Below are positions 7,663 to 14,874 of a DNA stretch of 21,179 nt, piece by piece; position 1 is the stretch's first letter; every line of letters begins with the position of its first letter. The position numbers and the translations under genes are program-made. The stretch is from JAVBSC01 sp031547305 (GTDB lineage: Bacteria; Desulfobacterota; Desulfovibrionia; Desulfovibrionales; Desulfovibrionaceae): assembly GCA_031547305.1 (NCBI GenBank), contig JAVBSC010000107.1, forward strand, positions 1-21,179. Reading direction: 5' to 3'. The notes below the pieces were generated by a model, which made no database searches, was not told the DNA's origin, and saw only the letters and a list, made by a program, of their open reading frames with translations.

Positions 7663-8113
7663 ATGTTTCAGACTCCGGCTCATATGCCTTTGCGGAATTC
7701 CGCTCCCCCGCCCCATGCGGTGGAGCAACCGTTGCGCGTTTTCGGCGAATGCTTCTCCGGCGCGGCTGCGGAAAGGCCGAGCGCTTTTCTTGATCCCGGA
7801 GCTCCCGCCATGTTCGTGCTTCCGGATTCCCCTGGCGCCGGCCGGGCTTCCCTTCTTTGTCCGACTATTCCCTTTATGCCAGCTTGAGCCCCGGCGGCGC
7901 CCGGCGGCTCAGCCACGCGCCGCGCCCCGGCACGCTCCGCGACATATATCAATAAACAAATTGACTTGCCGCTTGCCCCATCCGGGTCCGCTGATTTTTC
8001 TGGCGCGCCTTTTTGTTAACAGTGTTAATTTTTTTAATCACAGCCGCGTTCGACACGCCGACTTCCAGATTGGGCCAGGGTGGCGACGCGGCCGGAAATC
8101 CAATATTTTGGCC
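7663..8113 (+). other. intergenic region without a convincing gene
   Basis: This stretch between frdB and the gdh promoter has open frames of up to 133 codons, but their products are rich in Pro, Arg and Ala, lack recognisable motifs and have no good ribosome binding sites. GC content falls from left to right. One notable element is TTAACAGTGTTAA (8016-8028), a perfect 13-bp palindrome with a 3-bp centre followed by a run of T. It could be an operator or a weak hairpin. A decayed gene or a small RNA cannot be excluded. Confidence 0.4.
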
Positions 8114-8143
8114 TGAATAATATTCACCCTTCCTGAATATTCA
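8114..8143 (+). promoter_or_regulatory. tandem palindromes, candidate activator-binding sites
   Basis: Two perfect palindromes of the same type lie side by side: TGAATAATATTCA (8114-8126) and TGAATATTCA (8134-8143). Both are preceded by CC and followed by CC, with centres about 18.5 bp apart. They sit 15-45 bp upstream of the sigma-54 promoter at 8158, where an enhancer-binding protein or a repressor could act. I found no further copies elsewhere in the window by eye. The two repeats differ by a 3-bp insertion at the centre (half-sites TGAATA versus TGAAT). Confidence 0.55.
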
Positions 8144-8157
8144 CCTCCAGGCCGCAG

Positions 8158-8173
8158 TGGCATGCCTTTTGCT
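8158..8173 (+). promoter_or_regulatory. sigma-54 (-24/-12) promoter of the gdh module
   Basis: TGGCATGCCTTTTGCT fits the RpoN consensus TGGCAYR-N4-TTGCW at every defined position, with the required GG-N10-GC spacing. Transcription should start near 8184, toward the dehydrogenase gene at 8415, with a leader of about 230 nt. Two palindromes lie directly upstream, and a sigma-54 activator gene lies at the far end of the module (19152), which makes a functional promoter likely. Confidence 0.75.
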
Positions 8174-8228
8174 TAACGCAAATCAGTCAGCGAAAATTCA
8201 TTTCCGGACCAACCAAGGCCAGCCTAAA

Positions 8229-8266
8229 CCGCAACAAAGGCTTTTTGCGGATACATATCGTTTTTT
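8229..8266 (+). promoter_or_regulatory. hairpin in the gdh mRNA leader
   Basis: CCGCAA (8229-8234) pairs with TTGCGG (8245-8250), with an inner AAA/TTT extension past a bulged C, and a run of six T follows at 8261-8266. It lies inside the predicted leader downstream of the sigma-54 start. The 10-nt gap before the T run makes it a poor terminator, so attenuation or mRNA protection is only a possibility. The rest of the leader to 8414 is AT-rich and shows nothing else I can name. Confidence 0.35.
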
Positions 8267-8414
8267 GTCAATTCACTAATACTGCGATATCTTCTCCATA
8301 ATCGTACATTGCAGAATATATTGCTAAAAATCTTCAGTTTTACTTATTTATTGCATCGACCAACTGGCATAATACATTCAATCATCCAAACAAACGACTC
8401 CCGGAGGAAGAACC

Positions 8415-9662
8415 ATGGCTAAAGCAAAGACAGCTCTGGAAAACGCGCTTGCCCAGTTGAATGAAGCGGCTTCAATCATGAAGCTCCCGGACCACGTCCA
8501 CGAATTTCTCAAGATGCCCATGCGGGAACTGACCGTGCGCATCCCGCTGAAAATGGACAACGGCTCCGTGCGGGTCATTGAGGCCTACCGCTTCCACCAC
8601 AACTGGTCCATCGGGCCGATCCGGGGCGGCACCCGCTTCCATAAGGATGAAACCCCCGAAGACGTTCGCGCCCTGGGCATGTGGATGACTATAAAAAACG
8701 CCTGCAACAACATTCCCAACGGCGGAGGCAAGGGCGGCCTGGCCGTGGACCCGGCCACCCTGTCCTCCAACGAGCTGGAACGCCTGTGCCGCGCCTATAT
8801 CCGGGCCATCGCCCCCATCACCGGCCCCTGGATGGACTTCCCCGGCGCGGACATCGGCACGGACGCCCGCACCCAGAGCTGGATGCTGGACGAATGGGAA
8901 TCCATGCACCTTAAGCTGGAGCCGGCGGCCATAAGCGGCAAGGCCATCCCCCTGGGCGGCTCGGCCGGACGCGCCCTGGCCACCAGCCGCGGCGTGCAGT
9001 ACGCCACCCGCGCCGTAGCCGCCTCCATGAACAAAAAAATGTCCGGCCTGCGCGCCGTTGTTCAGGGTTTCGGCAAAGTGGGCGGCAACCTGGTCCGCCT
9101 GTACGACGAGGACAAAGTGACCATCTGCGGCGTGGCCGACGTGAACGGCGGCCTGTACAACCCGGACGGCCTGGACATCAAGGCCGTGTTCGCCTGGTTT
9201 GATGAAAAAGGCACCGTGGTCGGCTACCCCAAGGCCAAGGCCGTAACCAACGCCGAACTGCTGGAACAGGATTGCGATATTCTGGCCCCCTGCGCCGTGC
9301 AGAGCGTCATCACCGGCGACAACGCCACCAAGATCAAGGCCAAAGCGGTCATGGAGGGCGCCAACGGCCCGGTCACCGTGGACGCGGAAAAAATCCTGCT
9401 TCAGCGCAACATCATTGACTGCCCGGACGTGTACACCAACTCCGGCGGCACCCAGGTGGCCCACTTTGAACGCATCCAGAACCTGAACCACGACACCTGG
9501 ACCGAGGAATTCGTGAACAAGAAGCTGGAAAACGTCTTCCTGGAAGTGTTCAACGAAATCCACAGCGTCTCCGGGGAAAAGAAAATCACCATGCGCATGG
9601 CCTGCTGGGTAAAAGCCCTCACCCGCACCGTTGAAGCCATGAAGTGGCGCGGCTGGATTTAA
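8415..9662 (+). CDS. gdhA: glutamate dehydrogenase-family amino acid dehydrogenase
   Basis: A 415-residue NAD(P)-dependent dehydrogenase of the Glu/Leu/Phe/Val family that interconverts an amino acid with its 2-oxoacid and ammonia. The layout matches RocG/GudB-type glutamate dehydrogenases, including the RGGTRFH region (70-76), catalytic Lys106 in GGGKGG, catalytic Asp146 in GADIGT, Rossmann GFGKVGG (218-224) and the ending RGWI. Lys94, which holds the alpha-carboxylate, is kept. Side-chain contacts differ from typical glutamate enzymes by my alignment: Arg70 replaces the Lys of the KGG motif, Thr346 replaces Val and Ala349 replaces the Ser that contact the gamma-carboxylate. Glutamate is the default substrate but not assured. 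The start has a strong Shine-Dalgarno (GGAGGAAG). It is the first gene after the sigma-54 promoter and precedes a 2-oxoacid oxidoreductase, which should consume its product. Confidence 0.88.
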   Translation: MAKAKTALENALAQLNEAASIMKLPDHVHEFLKMPMRELTVRIPLKMDNGSVRVIEAYRFHHNWSIGPIRGGTRFHKDETPEDVRALGMWMTIKNACNNIPNGGGKGGLAVDPATLSSNELERLCRAYIRAIAPITGPWMDFPGADIGTDARTQSWMLDEWESMHLKLEPAAISGKAIPLGGSAGRALATSRGVQYATRAVAASMNKKMSGLRAVVQGFGKVGGNLVRLYDEDKVTICGVADVNGGLYNPDGLDIKAVFAWFDEKGTVVGYPKAKAVTNAELLEQDCDILAPCAVQSVITGDNATKIKAKAVMEGANGPVTVDAEKILLQRNIIDCPDVYTNSGGTQVAHFERIQNLNHDTWTEEFVNKKLENVFLEVFNEIHSVSGEKKITMRMACWVKALTRTVEAMKWRGWI

Positions 9663-9672
9663 CCGTATTGAA

Positions 9673-9698
9673 CCGGGGGAGGCTTCGTCCTCCCCCGG
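9673..9698 (+). terminator. strong hairpin after gdhA, terminator or attenuator
   Basis: A perfect 10-bp stem CCGGGGGAGG/CCTCCCCCGG encloses the loop CTTCGT, which contains a UUCG-type tetraloop. Only CACATCTTT follows, so termination may be partial. The transporter gene begins 30 bp later without an obvious promoter of its own, which suggests a read-through signal that sets gdhA mRNA above downstream genes. Confidence 0.6.
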
Positions 9699-9727
9699 CA
9701 CATCTTTAACCACGCATGTGAGGCTAT

Positions 9728-11140
9728 ATGCAAATCAGCGTAATGCATTACTTAGGCATGGTGCTGGTAATCGGGGTCACGCTCGGTTATTCGATCTACT
9801 CGGCCCGCAACGTCAAATCCGCCGCCGGCTTCAGCCTGGTGGGCCGGGCGGCCAATTCGCCGCTGGTGGCCGGCGGCATTGTGGGCGTGATCATCGGCGG
9901 CGGCGCGACCGTGGGCACGGCCCAACTGGCCTTCCAAATGGGTTTGTGCGCCTGGGCATATTCCCTGGGCGCCGGCCTGGGCTTTCTGATTCAGGGCATT
10001 TTTTACGCCCGGGCGCTGCGCCGCACCAACCTGGAAACCGTGCCGGAATTCTTCGGCCTGCACTACGGCAAGTACGCGGCCCCGGTCATCAGCATCTGCG
10101 GCACGCTGAGCATGCTCTGCGGCTGCGTGGCCGGCGTCATCGCGGGCATCAACATCATCGCCGCCATTCTGGGCGTCTCCCATCTGGCCGCCACCATCCT
10201 GCTGGCCGTTCTGGTGCTTCTGACGGTCTTCTTCAGCGGCCAGAAGGGCAGCAGCGTAACCGGCATCATCAAGATGAGCGTTTTGTGGGTCGGCCTGATC
10301 GTGGGCAGCATCGTGGCCCTGGTGGCCCTTTACGACATGCCCGACTTCTCGGAAGCCTTCCCCAGCCAGCCCTGGCTGAACCTGTTCAGCACCGGCACCG
10401 GCACGGTGCTCGGCAACATTTTCTCCACCGTGGTCGGCATCTGCTGCTCCCAAAACTACATTCAGGCCCTGTATTCCGCCAGTGACGCCCGCACCGCCTC
10501 GCGCGGCGCGATCATGGCCGGACTGGTGGTCATTCCCGTGGGCCTGCCCATCATCGCCATCGGCATGTTCATGCACGCCCAGGATCCCACCCTGTCCCCG
10601 ATTCTGGCCCTGCCCGCCTTCTTCTTCAAGTACCTGCCGGACTGGTTCGGCGGCATCGCCATCTCCGGAGTGCTCCTGGCCATCATCGGCTCCACGGCCG
10701 GCCAGGCCCTGGGCATCGGCACCATGATTTCCCGCGACTTTGTGGGCAACGTCTTCAAGATCAAGGACAACGAGACAATCCTCAAGGCCAACCGCATCAC
10801 CCTGCTCTGCGTGACCTGCATTTTCTCCGTCCTGGCCTACACTTACCTTACCTCCACCGTGCTGTACTGGAACTTCTTCTCCTTCCTGCTGCGCGGCGGC
10901 GGCGTATTCGTTCCCATCACCCTGGCCATTTTCAAGCCGGGCTGGCTCTCCCCGCCCTGGGCTCTGGCCTCCATCATCATCAGCACCGCTTCGGCCATTA
11001 TCGCCAAGCTGGCCTTTGACGTGGCCCAGCCCCTTTTCCTTGCCCTGGGCATAAGCCTGGCCATAATCGTGGTGGGCATTCTGGTCTCCGGCAAGAGCTA
11101 CAACTCCAGCTATCAGCCGCGGACAGCCAGAGAGGCTTAA
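9728..11140 (+). CDS. sodium:solute symporter (SSS) family transporter
   Basis: A 470-residue inner-membrane protein with about 12-13 hydrophobic helices and the SSS (LeuT-fold) layout. The N-terminal helix is followed by SAAGFSLVGRAANSPLVAGG, the usual place for the broken first core helix, and then GGGATVGTAQLAFQMGLCAWAYSLG and an amphipathic RRTNLETVPEFFGLHYG stretch typical of the family. It should import a solute with sodium. The family covers proline, pantothenate, short-chain acids and others, and sequence by eye does not settle the substrate. A Shine-Dalgarno (TGAGG) precedes the ATG at 9728. Lying between the amino acid dehydrogenase and the 2-oxoacid oxidoreductase, it probably imports the amino acid used by the pathway, or another carboxylate. 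Confidence 0.88.
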   Translation: MQISVMHYLGMVLVIGVTLGYSIYSARNVKSAAGFSLVGRAANSPLVAGGIVGVIIGGGATVGTAQLAFQMGLCAWAYSLGAGLGFLIQGIFYARALRRTNLETVPEFFGLHYGKYAAPVISICGTLSMLCGCVAGVIAGINIIAAILGVSHLAATILLAVLVLLTVFFSGQKGSSVTGIIKMSVLWVGLIVGSIVALVALYDMPDFSEAFPSQPWLNLFSTGTGTVLGNIFSTVVGICCSQNYIQALYSASDARTASRGAIMAGLVVIPVGLPIIAIGMFMHAQDPTLSPILALPAFFFKYLPDWFGGIAISGVLLAIIGSTAGQALGIGTMISRDFVGNVFKIKDNETILKANRITLLCVTCIFSVLAYTYLTSTVLYWNFFSFLLRGGGVFVPITLAIFKPGWLSPPWALASIIISTASAIIAKLAFDVAQPLFLALGISLAIIVVGILVSGKSYNSSYQPRTAREA

Positions 11141-11155
11141 CCCTGAACTTCCTGG

Positions 11156-11180
11156 CGGAGCCGCGCCCGGCGCGGCTCCG
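11156..11180 (+). terminator. GC-rich intergenic hairpin before korA
   Basis: An 11-bp perfect stem, CGGAGCCGCGC (11156-11166) and GCGCGGCTCCG (11170-11180), has a 3-nt loop. No T tract follows, and korA starts 25 bp later. It could slow exonucleases or attenuate transcription between the transporter and the oxidoreductase genes rather than end the transcript. Confidence 0.45.
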
Positions 11181-11205
11181 TTGGAAGACTGAAAGGAACA
11201 CATTT

Positions 11206-12330
11206 ATGCGAGACGCAAAACTGGTGCAAGGCAACGCCGCTATCGCGCAGGGGGCTTTTTACGCCGGCGCGCGGTTCTACGCGGGTTACCCCATCACTCC
11301 GTCTTCGGAGATAGCTGAAATAGCTTCCCGCAAGCTTCCGGAACTCGGGGGGGTGTTCATGCAGATGGAGGATGAAATAGCCAGCATGGGCGCCATCGTC
11401 GGGGCATCCCTGGCCGGGCGGAAATCCTTTACCGCCACCAGCGGGCCGGGATTTTCCCTGATGCAGGAAAACCTGGGCATGGCCGTCATGGGCGAAGTGC
11501 CCCTGGTGGTGGTCAACGTGCAGCGTTCCGGCCCTTCCACCGGCCTGGCCACCAAGCCGGCCCAGTCGGACATCATGCAACTGCGCTGGGGCCGCCACGG
11601 CGATCAATCCATCATCGCCCTGACCCCTTCTTCGGTAAAGGACTGTTTCGATCTGACCGTCAAGGCTTTCAATCTTTCGGAAAAATACCGCGTGCCCGTG
11701 GTGCTGGCCCCGGATGAAGTGGTCGGCCACATGCGCGAAAACCTGGTGCCGCCGGAGCCCGGCGAGCTTGAAGTCGTGGAAAGGACCTCTCCGGCTTGCG
11801 CGCCAGGCGAATACAAGCCTTTTTCCTTCGCGCCGGGCGCGGTGGCTCCGTTGGCCGGATACGGGAGCGAACATGTCTTTCACGTGACCAGCTCCATGCA
11901 CGGCGAGGACGGCTTCAGTTGCAACACCCCGGACAACGCGGCCAAACGCGTGGCCCAACTCTACACAAAACTGGAAGCCGGCCGGGACGAGATAGTTCTG
12001 ACGCGCTCCTTTGACGTGGAAGGCTGCGACACCCTGATCATCGCTTCCGGCATCGTCAGCCGCGCCGCCCGCGCGGCCGCGCTTGAGGCCAGAAAGCAGG
12101 GCAAAAAGGTCGGCGTGCTCCAGCTCGTCACCCTCTGGCCCTTCCCGGACAAGGAAGTCCTGGCCTCGGCCAAAACCGCCAGGCGCATCGTGGTGGCGGA
12201 AATGAACTACGCCGGCCAACTGGCCGGGGAAGTGCGCAAGCTCGTGCCCGATCACTCCATAATCAGGGGAGTGAACACCTGGAACGGCTCCATCATGACG
12301 CCCGCCGGCATAACGGCGGCGCTGCAATAA
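11206..12330 (+). CDS. korA: 2-oxoacid:ferredoxin oxidoreductase alpha subunit (KOR/VOR type)
   Basis: The 374-residue alpha subunit of a thiamine-diphosphate enzyme that oxidises a 2-oxoacid and CoA to acyl-CoA and CO2 while reducing ferredoxin. Recognisable elements are AGYPITPSSE (26-35), the acidic MEDEIASMG stretch (54-62), TSGPGFSLMQE (78-88) and QRSGPSTGLAT (106-116), followed by a C-terminal transketolase-like domain with FDVEGCDTLIIASG. Size and motifs match KorA/OorA-like 2-oxoglutarate enzymes and VorB-like 2-oxoisovalerate enzymes, which are hard to separate by eye. It has a good Shine-Dalgarno (AAGGA) and is followed after 13 bp by the beta subunit. With the upstream dehydrogenase and the downstream Ptb/Buk pair, it forms the oxidative step of an amino acid degradation route. 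Pyruvate is unlikely as main substrate because subunit fusion and order differ from PFOR. Confidence 0.88.
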   Translation: MRDAKLVQGNAAIAQGAFYAGARFYAGYPITPSSEIAEIASRKLPELGGVFMQMEDEIASMGAIVGASLAGRKSFTATSGPGFSLMQENLGMAVMGEVPLVVVNVQRSGPSTGLATKPAQSDIMQLRWGRHGDQSIIALTPSSVKDCFDLTVKAFNLSEKYRVPVVLAPDEVVGHMRENLVPPEPGELEVVERTSPACAPGEYKPFSFAPGAVAPLAGYGSEHVFHVTSSMHGEDGFSCNTPDNAAKRVAQLYTKLEAGRDEIVLTRSFDVEGCDTLIIASGIVSRAARAAALEARKQGKKVGVLQLVTLWPFPDKEVLASAKTARRIVVAEMNYAGQLAGEVRKLVPDHSIIRGVNTWNGSIMTPAGITAALQ

Positions 12331-12343
12331 GCGGGAGGAAAAC

Positions 12344-13180
12344 ATGAGCAGAACACCTGAACGCTCCCTGCTGAACGCTTCCGCTCTTCCCCTGCTCTGG
12401 TGCGCGGGTTGCGGCAACGGCATAGTGTTGAACGCCCTGCTTTGCGCCTTTGACGAGCTGGAGTTGAAAGCCAGGGACATCCTGGTGGTTTCCGGCATCG
12501 GCTGCTGGGGCAAGGCGGACGACTACATCAAATCCAACGCCCTGCACGTCACCCACGGCCGGGCGCTCAGCTTCGCCACCGGCGCCAAGGCGGCCAACCC
12601 GGACCTGAACGTGGTGGTCCTGATGGGCGACGGCGACGGCGCGACCATCGGCGGCAACCACCTGATCCATTCCGCCCGGCGGAATATGGACCTCACCGCC
12701 GTAATCGTGAACAACTACAACTACGGCATGACCGGCGGCCAGTATTCCGCCACCACCCCGGCGGACGCCATCACCAGCACCTCCATCGGCGGCAACCCGG
12801 AGCGCAGCTTTGACCTGTCCAAACTGCTCGTGGCCGCCGGGGCCAACTACTTCGCCAGGGAAACCGTGGCCAACGGCCAGGTTCTGAAAAACCGCATCAA
12901 GAAAGCCCTGGGCAAAAAGGGCTTTTCCGTGGTCGAGGCCATCAGCCCCTGCACCACCCTGTTCGGCCCCAGGAACAAAATGAAAGAGCCCGTGGCCATG
13001 CTGCGCCACCTCAAGGAAAAAGCCCTGCCTCTGGCCAGGTTCACGGCCATGGAAAACGCGGCCGAACAAGGGTTCTTCCCCACGGGCGAGTTCGCGGACT
13101 TCGACGCCGAGGATTTCTCCACCCGTTACGAAGCGGCGCGCGCCCGGATTACCGCCAGCAAAGGAGGCGACCATGCCTAA
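12344..13180 (+). CDS. korB: 2-oxoacid:ferredoxin oxidoreductase beta subunit, thiamine-diphosphate binding
   Basis: The 278-residue beta subunit binds thiamine diphosphate and the proximal [4Fe-4S] cluster. WCAGCGNG supplies C20 and C23, SGIGCWG supplies C54 and AISPCTT supplies C203 as cluster ligands. The diphosphate and magnesium motif runs from GDGD (95-98) to NN (123-124). The stretches THGRALSFATG and GGNHLIHSARRNMDLT, and YGMTGGQYSATTP around the cofactor, are closest to KOR-type subunits. Two positions deviate slightly from the spelling I expect (CAGC for CPGC, GDGDGA for GDGDAL) without touching ligands. GGAGG precedes the ATG. The end overlaps the gamma gene by 8 bp, and the gamma Shine-Dalgarno lies inside this gene, so translation is coupled. 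Confidence 0.9.
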   Translation: MSRTPERSLLNASALPLLWCAGCGNGIVLNALLCAFDELELKARDILVVSGIGCWGKADDYIKSNALHVTHGRALSFATGAKAANPDLNVVVLMGDGDGATIGGNHLIHSARRNMDLTAVIVNNYNYGMTGGQYSATTPADAITSTSIGGNPERSFDLSKLLVAAGANYFARETVANGQVLKNRIKKALGKKGFSVVEAISPCTTLFGPRNKMKEPVAMLRHLKEKALPLARFTAMENAAEQGFFPTGEFADFDAEDFSTRYEAARARITASKGGDHA

Positions 13181-13703
13181 ATATGAAGTGCTCATGGCCG
13201 GCACCGGCGGCCAGGGGCTGGTCTTCGCGGCCTCCTTTCTGGCCGAGGCCGCCATTCTGGCCGGCCAGAACGTGGCCCAGACCCAGACCTACGGCATCTC
13301 CCAGCGCGGCGGCTTCATCTCCGCCGAAGTGATCCTGGACAAGGACGAAATCCTCTTCCAGCAGGTCACCGAGCCCTCGGTCATTCTGGCCCTGAGCGAC
13401 GTGGTCGGGGCGCGCTACGACAAAGCGTCCGCCCCGGTGGTCTACGACTCCAGCCTGATGAAAGAGCGCGGCCTGGCCAACTGGCTGGCCGTGCCCTGCG
13501 CCAGAATCGCCCAGGACATCGGCGCGCCAAAGGCGGCCAACCTGGTCGGCCTGGGCGCGGCCATGGCCCTGTGCCCGGCCGTGGCCTTTGACGACCTTTG
13601 CGCCCTGGCCGGGAAAAAAATGAGGCGGGAAGCCGCCGATCTGAACATTGAAGCCATCCGGCGCGGCATGCAAGCCGCCGAAGCCTTCGCGGCAAAGGGG
13701 TAG
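13173..13703 (+). CDS. korC: 2-oxoacid:ferredoxin oxidoreductase gamma subunit
   Basis: The 176-residue gamma subunit of the oxidoreductase. The N-terminal GTGGQGLVFAA (10-20) is the glycine-rich loop that binds CoA or packs on the core, and TYGISQRGGFISAEV (39-53) with its SQRGG motif is diagnostic of the family. The remaining sequence alternates strands and helices as in the gamma domain of pyruvate:ferredoxin oxidoreductase. The start overlaps the end of korB and has a perfect Shine-Dalgarno (AAGGAGG, 13161-13167). The stop is 2 bp before the ferredoxin gene. Four separate subunits in the order alpha, beta, gamma, delta differ from the common archaeal orders, which is a minor architectural point. 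Confidence 0.9.
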   Translation: MPKYEVLMAGTGGQGLVFAASFLAEAAILAGQNVAQTQTYGISQRGGFISAEVILDKDEILFQQVTEPSVILALSDVVGARYDKASAPVVYDSSLMKERGLANWLAVPCARIAQDIGAPKAANLVGLGAAMALCPAVAFDDLCALAGKKMRREAADLNIEAIRRGMQAAEAFAAKG

Positions 13704-13705
13704 CC

Positions 13706-13930
13706 ATGGCCAAGGAAAAAAAACACTTCACCGTCACGGTCGACTCGGGCGCCTGCAAAGGCTGCGGCTACTGCCGCGAACTCTGCCCAAAGGGCGTCTA
13801 TGACTTCGGCGCGGAAATGAACCCGTCCGGCTATACCTACATGACCGCCCCCAATCAGGAGGCCTGCGTCGGATGCCTGACCTGCGTTATGGTCTGCCCG
13901 GACTTCGCGCTTAGCGTTGAGGATAAATGA
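13706..13930 (+). CDS. korD: 2-oxoacid:ferredoxin oxidoreductase delta subunit, 2[4Fe-4S] ferredoxin
   Basis: A 74-residue bacterial-type ferredoxin with two full cluster motifs: CKGCGYCRELCP (C17, C20, C23, C27) and CVGCLTCVMVCP (C54, C57, C60, C64). The spacing between them leaves room for a short loop, as in delta subunits of 2-oxoacid oxidoreductases. It should pass electrons from the beta-subunit cluster to soluble ferredoxin. The ATG at 13706 is 2 bp after korC and follows AAAGGGG. It precedes the acyltransferase gene by 3 bp, which binds the oxidoreductase and the energy-conserving pair into one transcription unit. Confidence 0.93.
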   Translation: MAKEKKHFTVTVDSGACKGCGYCRELCPKGVYDFGAEMNPSGYTYMTAPNQEACVGCLTCVMVCPDFALSVEDK

Positions 13931-13933
13931 ACC

Positions 13934-14842
13934 ATGCCATACACCACTCTGGAAGCGCTGGAAGCCCATGTTTTTGCGAAGGCCGAAAAAAAGCGGGTTG
14001 TGGCCGTGGCCGAAGCGGCCGAGGAACACGCCCTTGAAGCCGTGCGCGACGCGCGTAAAGCCGGACTGGCCGATGCCGTGCTCTTTGGCCGGGCCGCCAA
14101 GGTGGCGGAAAAGCTTGCCGCCATCGGAGAGAATCCGGCCGATTATCAGATTGTGAACGCCGACGCCCCGGAGGAATCCGCCCTTATGGCCGGCCTGGCC
14201 GTAAGGGAAGGCCGGGCGGACTTCATCCTTAAAGGCCTTATCCCCACCGGCGCGCTGCTGAAGGGCCTGTTCAAGGAAGAGGCCGGCTTCAGGACCGGCC
14301 GGCTGATCTCCCACATGAACATCGTACAGGTGGCCACTTACCCAAAGCTGCTGGCCCTGTGCGACGCGGCCATCAACATCCGCCCGAGCCTGGAGCAAAA
14401 GCGCGACATTCTGCTCAACGCCGTGGGGGCGCTTAACCGCATGGGCATAGCCAATCCCAAGGTGGCGGTCATCGCCTCCGCCGAGACGGTCAACGAAAAA
14501 ATGCCGGAAACCCTGGACGCGGCCGAGCTAAAGGCCATGAACCAGCGGGGCGAAATAAGCGGCTGCATCGTGGAAGGCCCCATTTCCTACGACCTGGCCG
14601 TATGCGGCGAAGCCGCCGCCATAAAGGGCTACGCCGGCCCGGTGGCCGGCGACGCGGACCTGCTGGTCTGCCCGGATATCGTCAGCGCCAACGTGCTCAT
14701 CAAGTGCCTGCGCCATTCCGCCGGCGCCCTGACCGCCGGCATAGTCGTGGGCGGCCGGGCGCCGGTGGTTCTGAACTCGCGGGCCGCTTCCGCGGCGGAC
14801 AAATACCGGACCATGGTTCTGGCCGCCTCGGCCACCCTGTAA
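13934..14842 (+). CDS. ptb: phosphate acyltransferase, phosphate butyryltransferase (Ptb) type
   Basis: A 302-residue enzyme of the Ptb/Pta family that exchanges CoA of an acyl-CoA for phosphate to give acyl-phosphate. Motifs in order: LKGLIPTG (99-106), FRTGRLISH (119-127), SAETVNEKMPETLDA (182-196), the family-specific EGPISYDLA (214-222), GDADLLVCPDI (239-249) and the C-terminal VVLNSRAASAADK. Length and absence of an N-terminal P-loop domain favour Ptb over the long Pta. It lies directly behind the oxidoreductase and before an acyl kinase, so its substrate is presumably the acyl-CoA made by KorABCD: succinyl-CoA if the 2-oxoacid is 2-oxoglutarate, isobutyryl- or isovaleryl-CoA if it is branched. 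No strong Shine-Dalgarno; GAGG lies about 11 nt upstream, and coupling to korD is likely. Confidence 0.88.
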   Translation: MPYTTLEALEAHVFAKAEKKRVVAVAEAAEEHALEAVRDARKAGLADAVLFGRAAKVAEKLAAIGENPADYQIVNADAPEESALMAGLAVREGRADFILKGLIPTGALLKGLFKEEAGFRTGRLISHMNIVQVATYPKLLALCDAAINIRPSLEQKRDILLNAVGALNRMGIANPKVAVIASAETVNEKMPETLDAAELKAMNQRGEISGCIVEGPISYDLAVCGEAAAIKGYAGPVAGDADLLVCPDIVSANVLIKCLRHSAGALTAGIVVGGRAPVVLNSRAASAADKYRTMVLAASATL

Positions 14843-14874
14843 AACGCCAATCAACCGCTTTCGGAGTGTTTGCA

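Noticed and set aside
8011..8034. Rex-type operator in TTGTTAACAGTGTTAATTT
   Set aside because: The half-sites resemble Rex sites, but the spacing is one base off and the outer positions do not match; kept only as an unnamed palindrome.
7663..8116. Three overlapping small frames (74, 90 and 133 codons) between frdB and gdhA
   Set aside because: Low-complexity products, no Shine-Dalgarno, no motifs, and conflict with each other on both strands.
8472..11203. Long antisense open frames opposite gdhA (413 codons) and the SSS gene (483 codons)
   Set aside because: They mirror strongly supported genes, their products are rich in Gly, His, Ala and Gln without motifs, and high GC with biased third positions creates such frames routinely.
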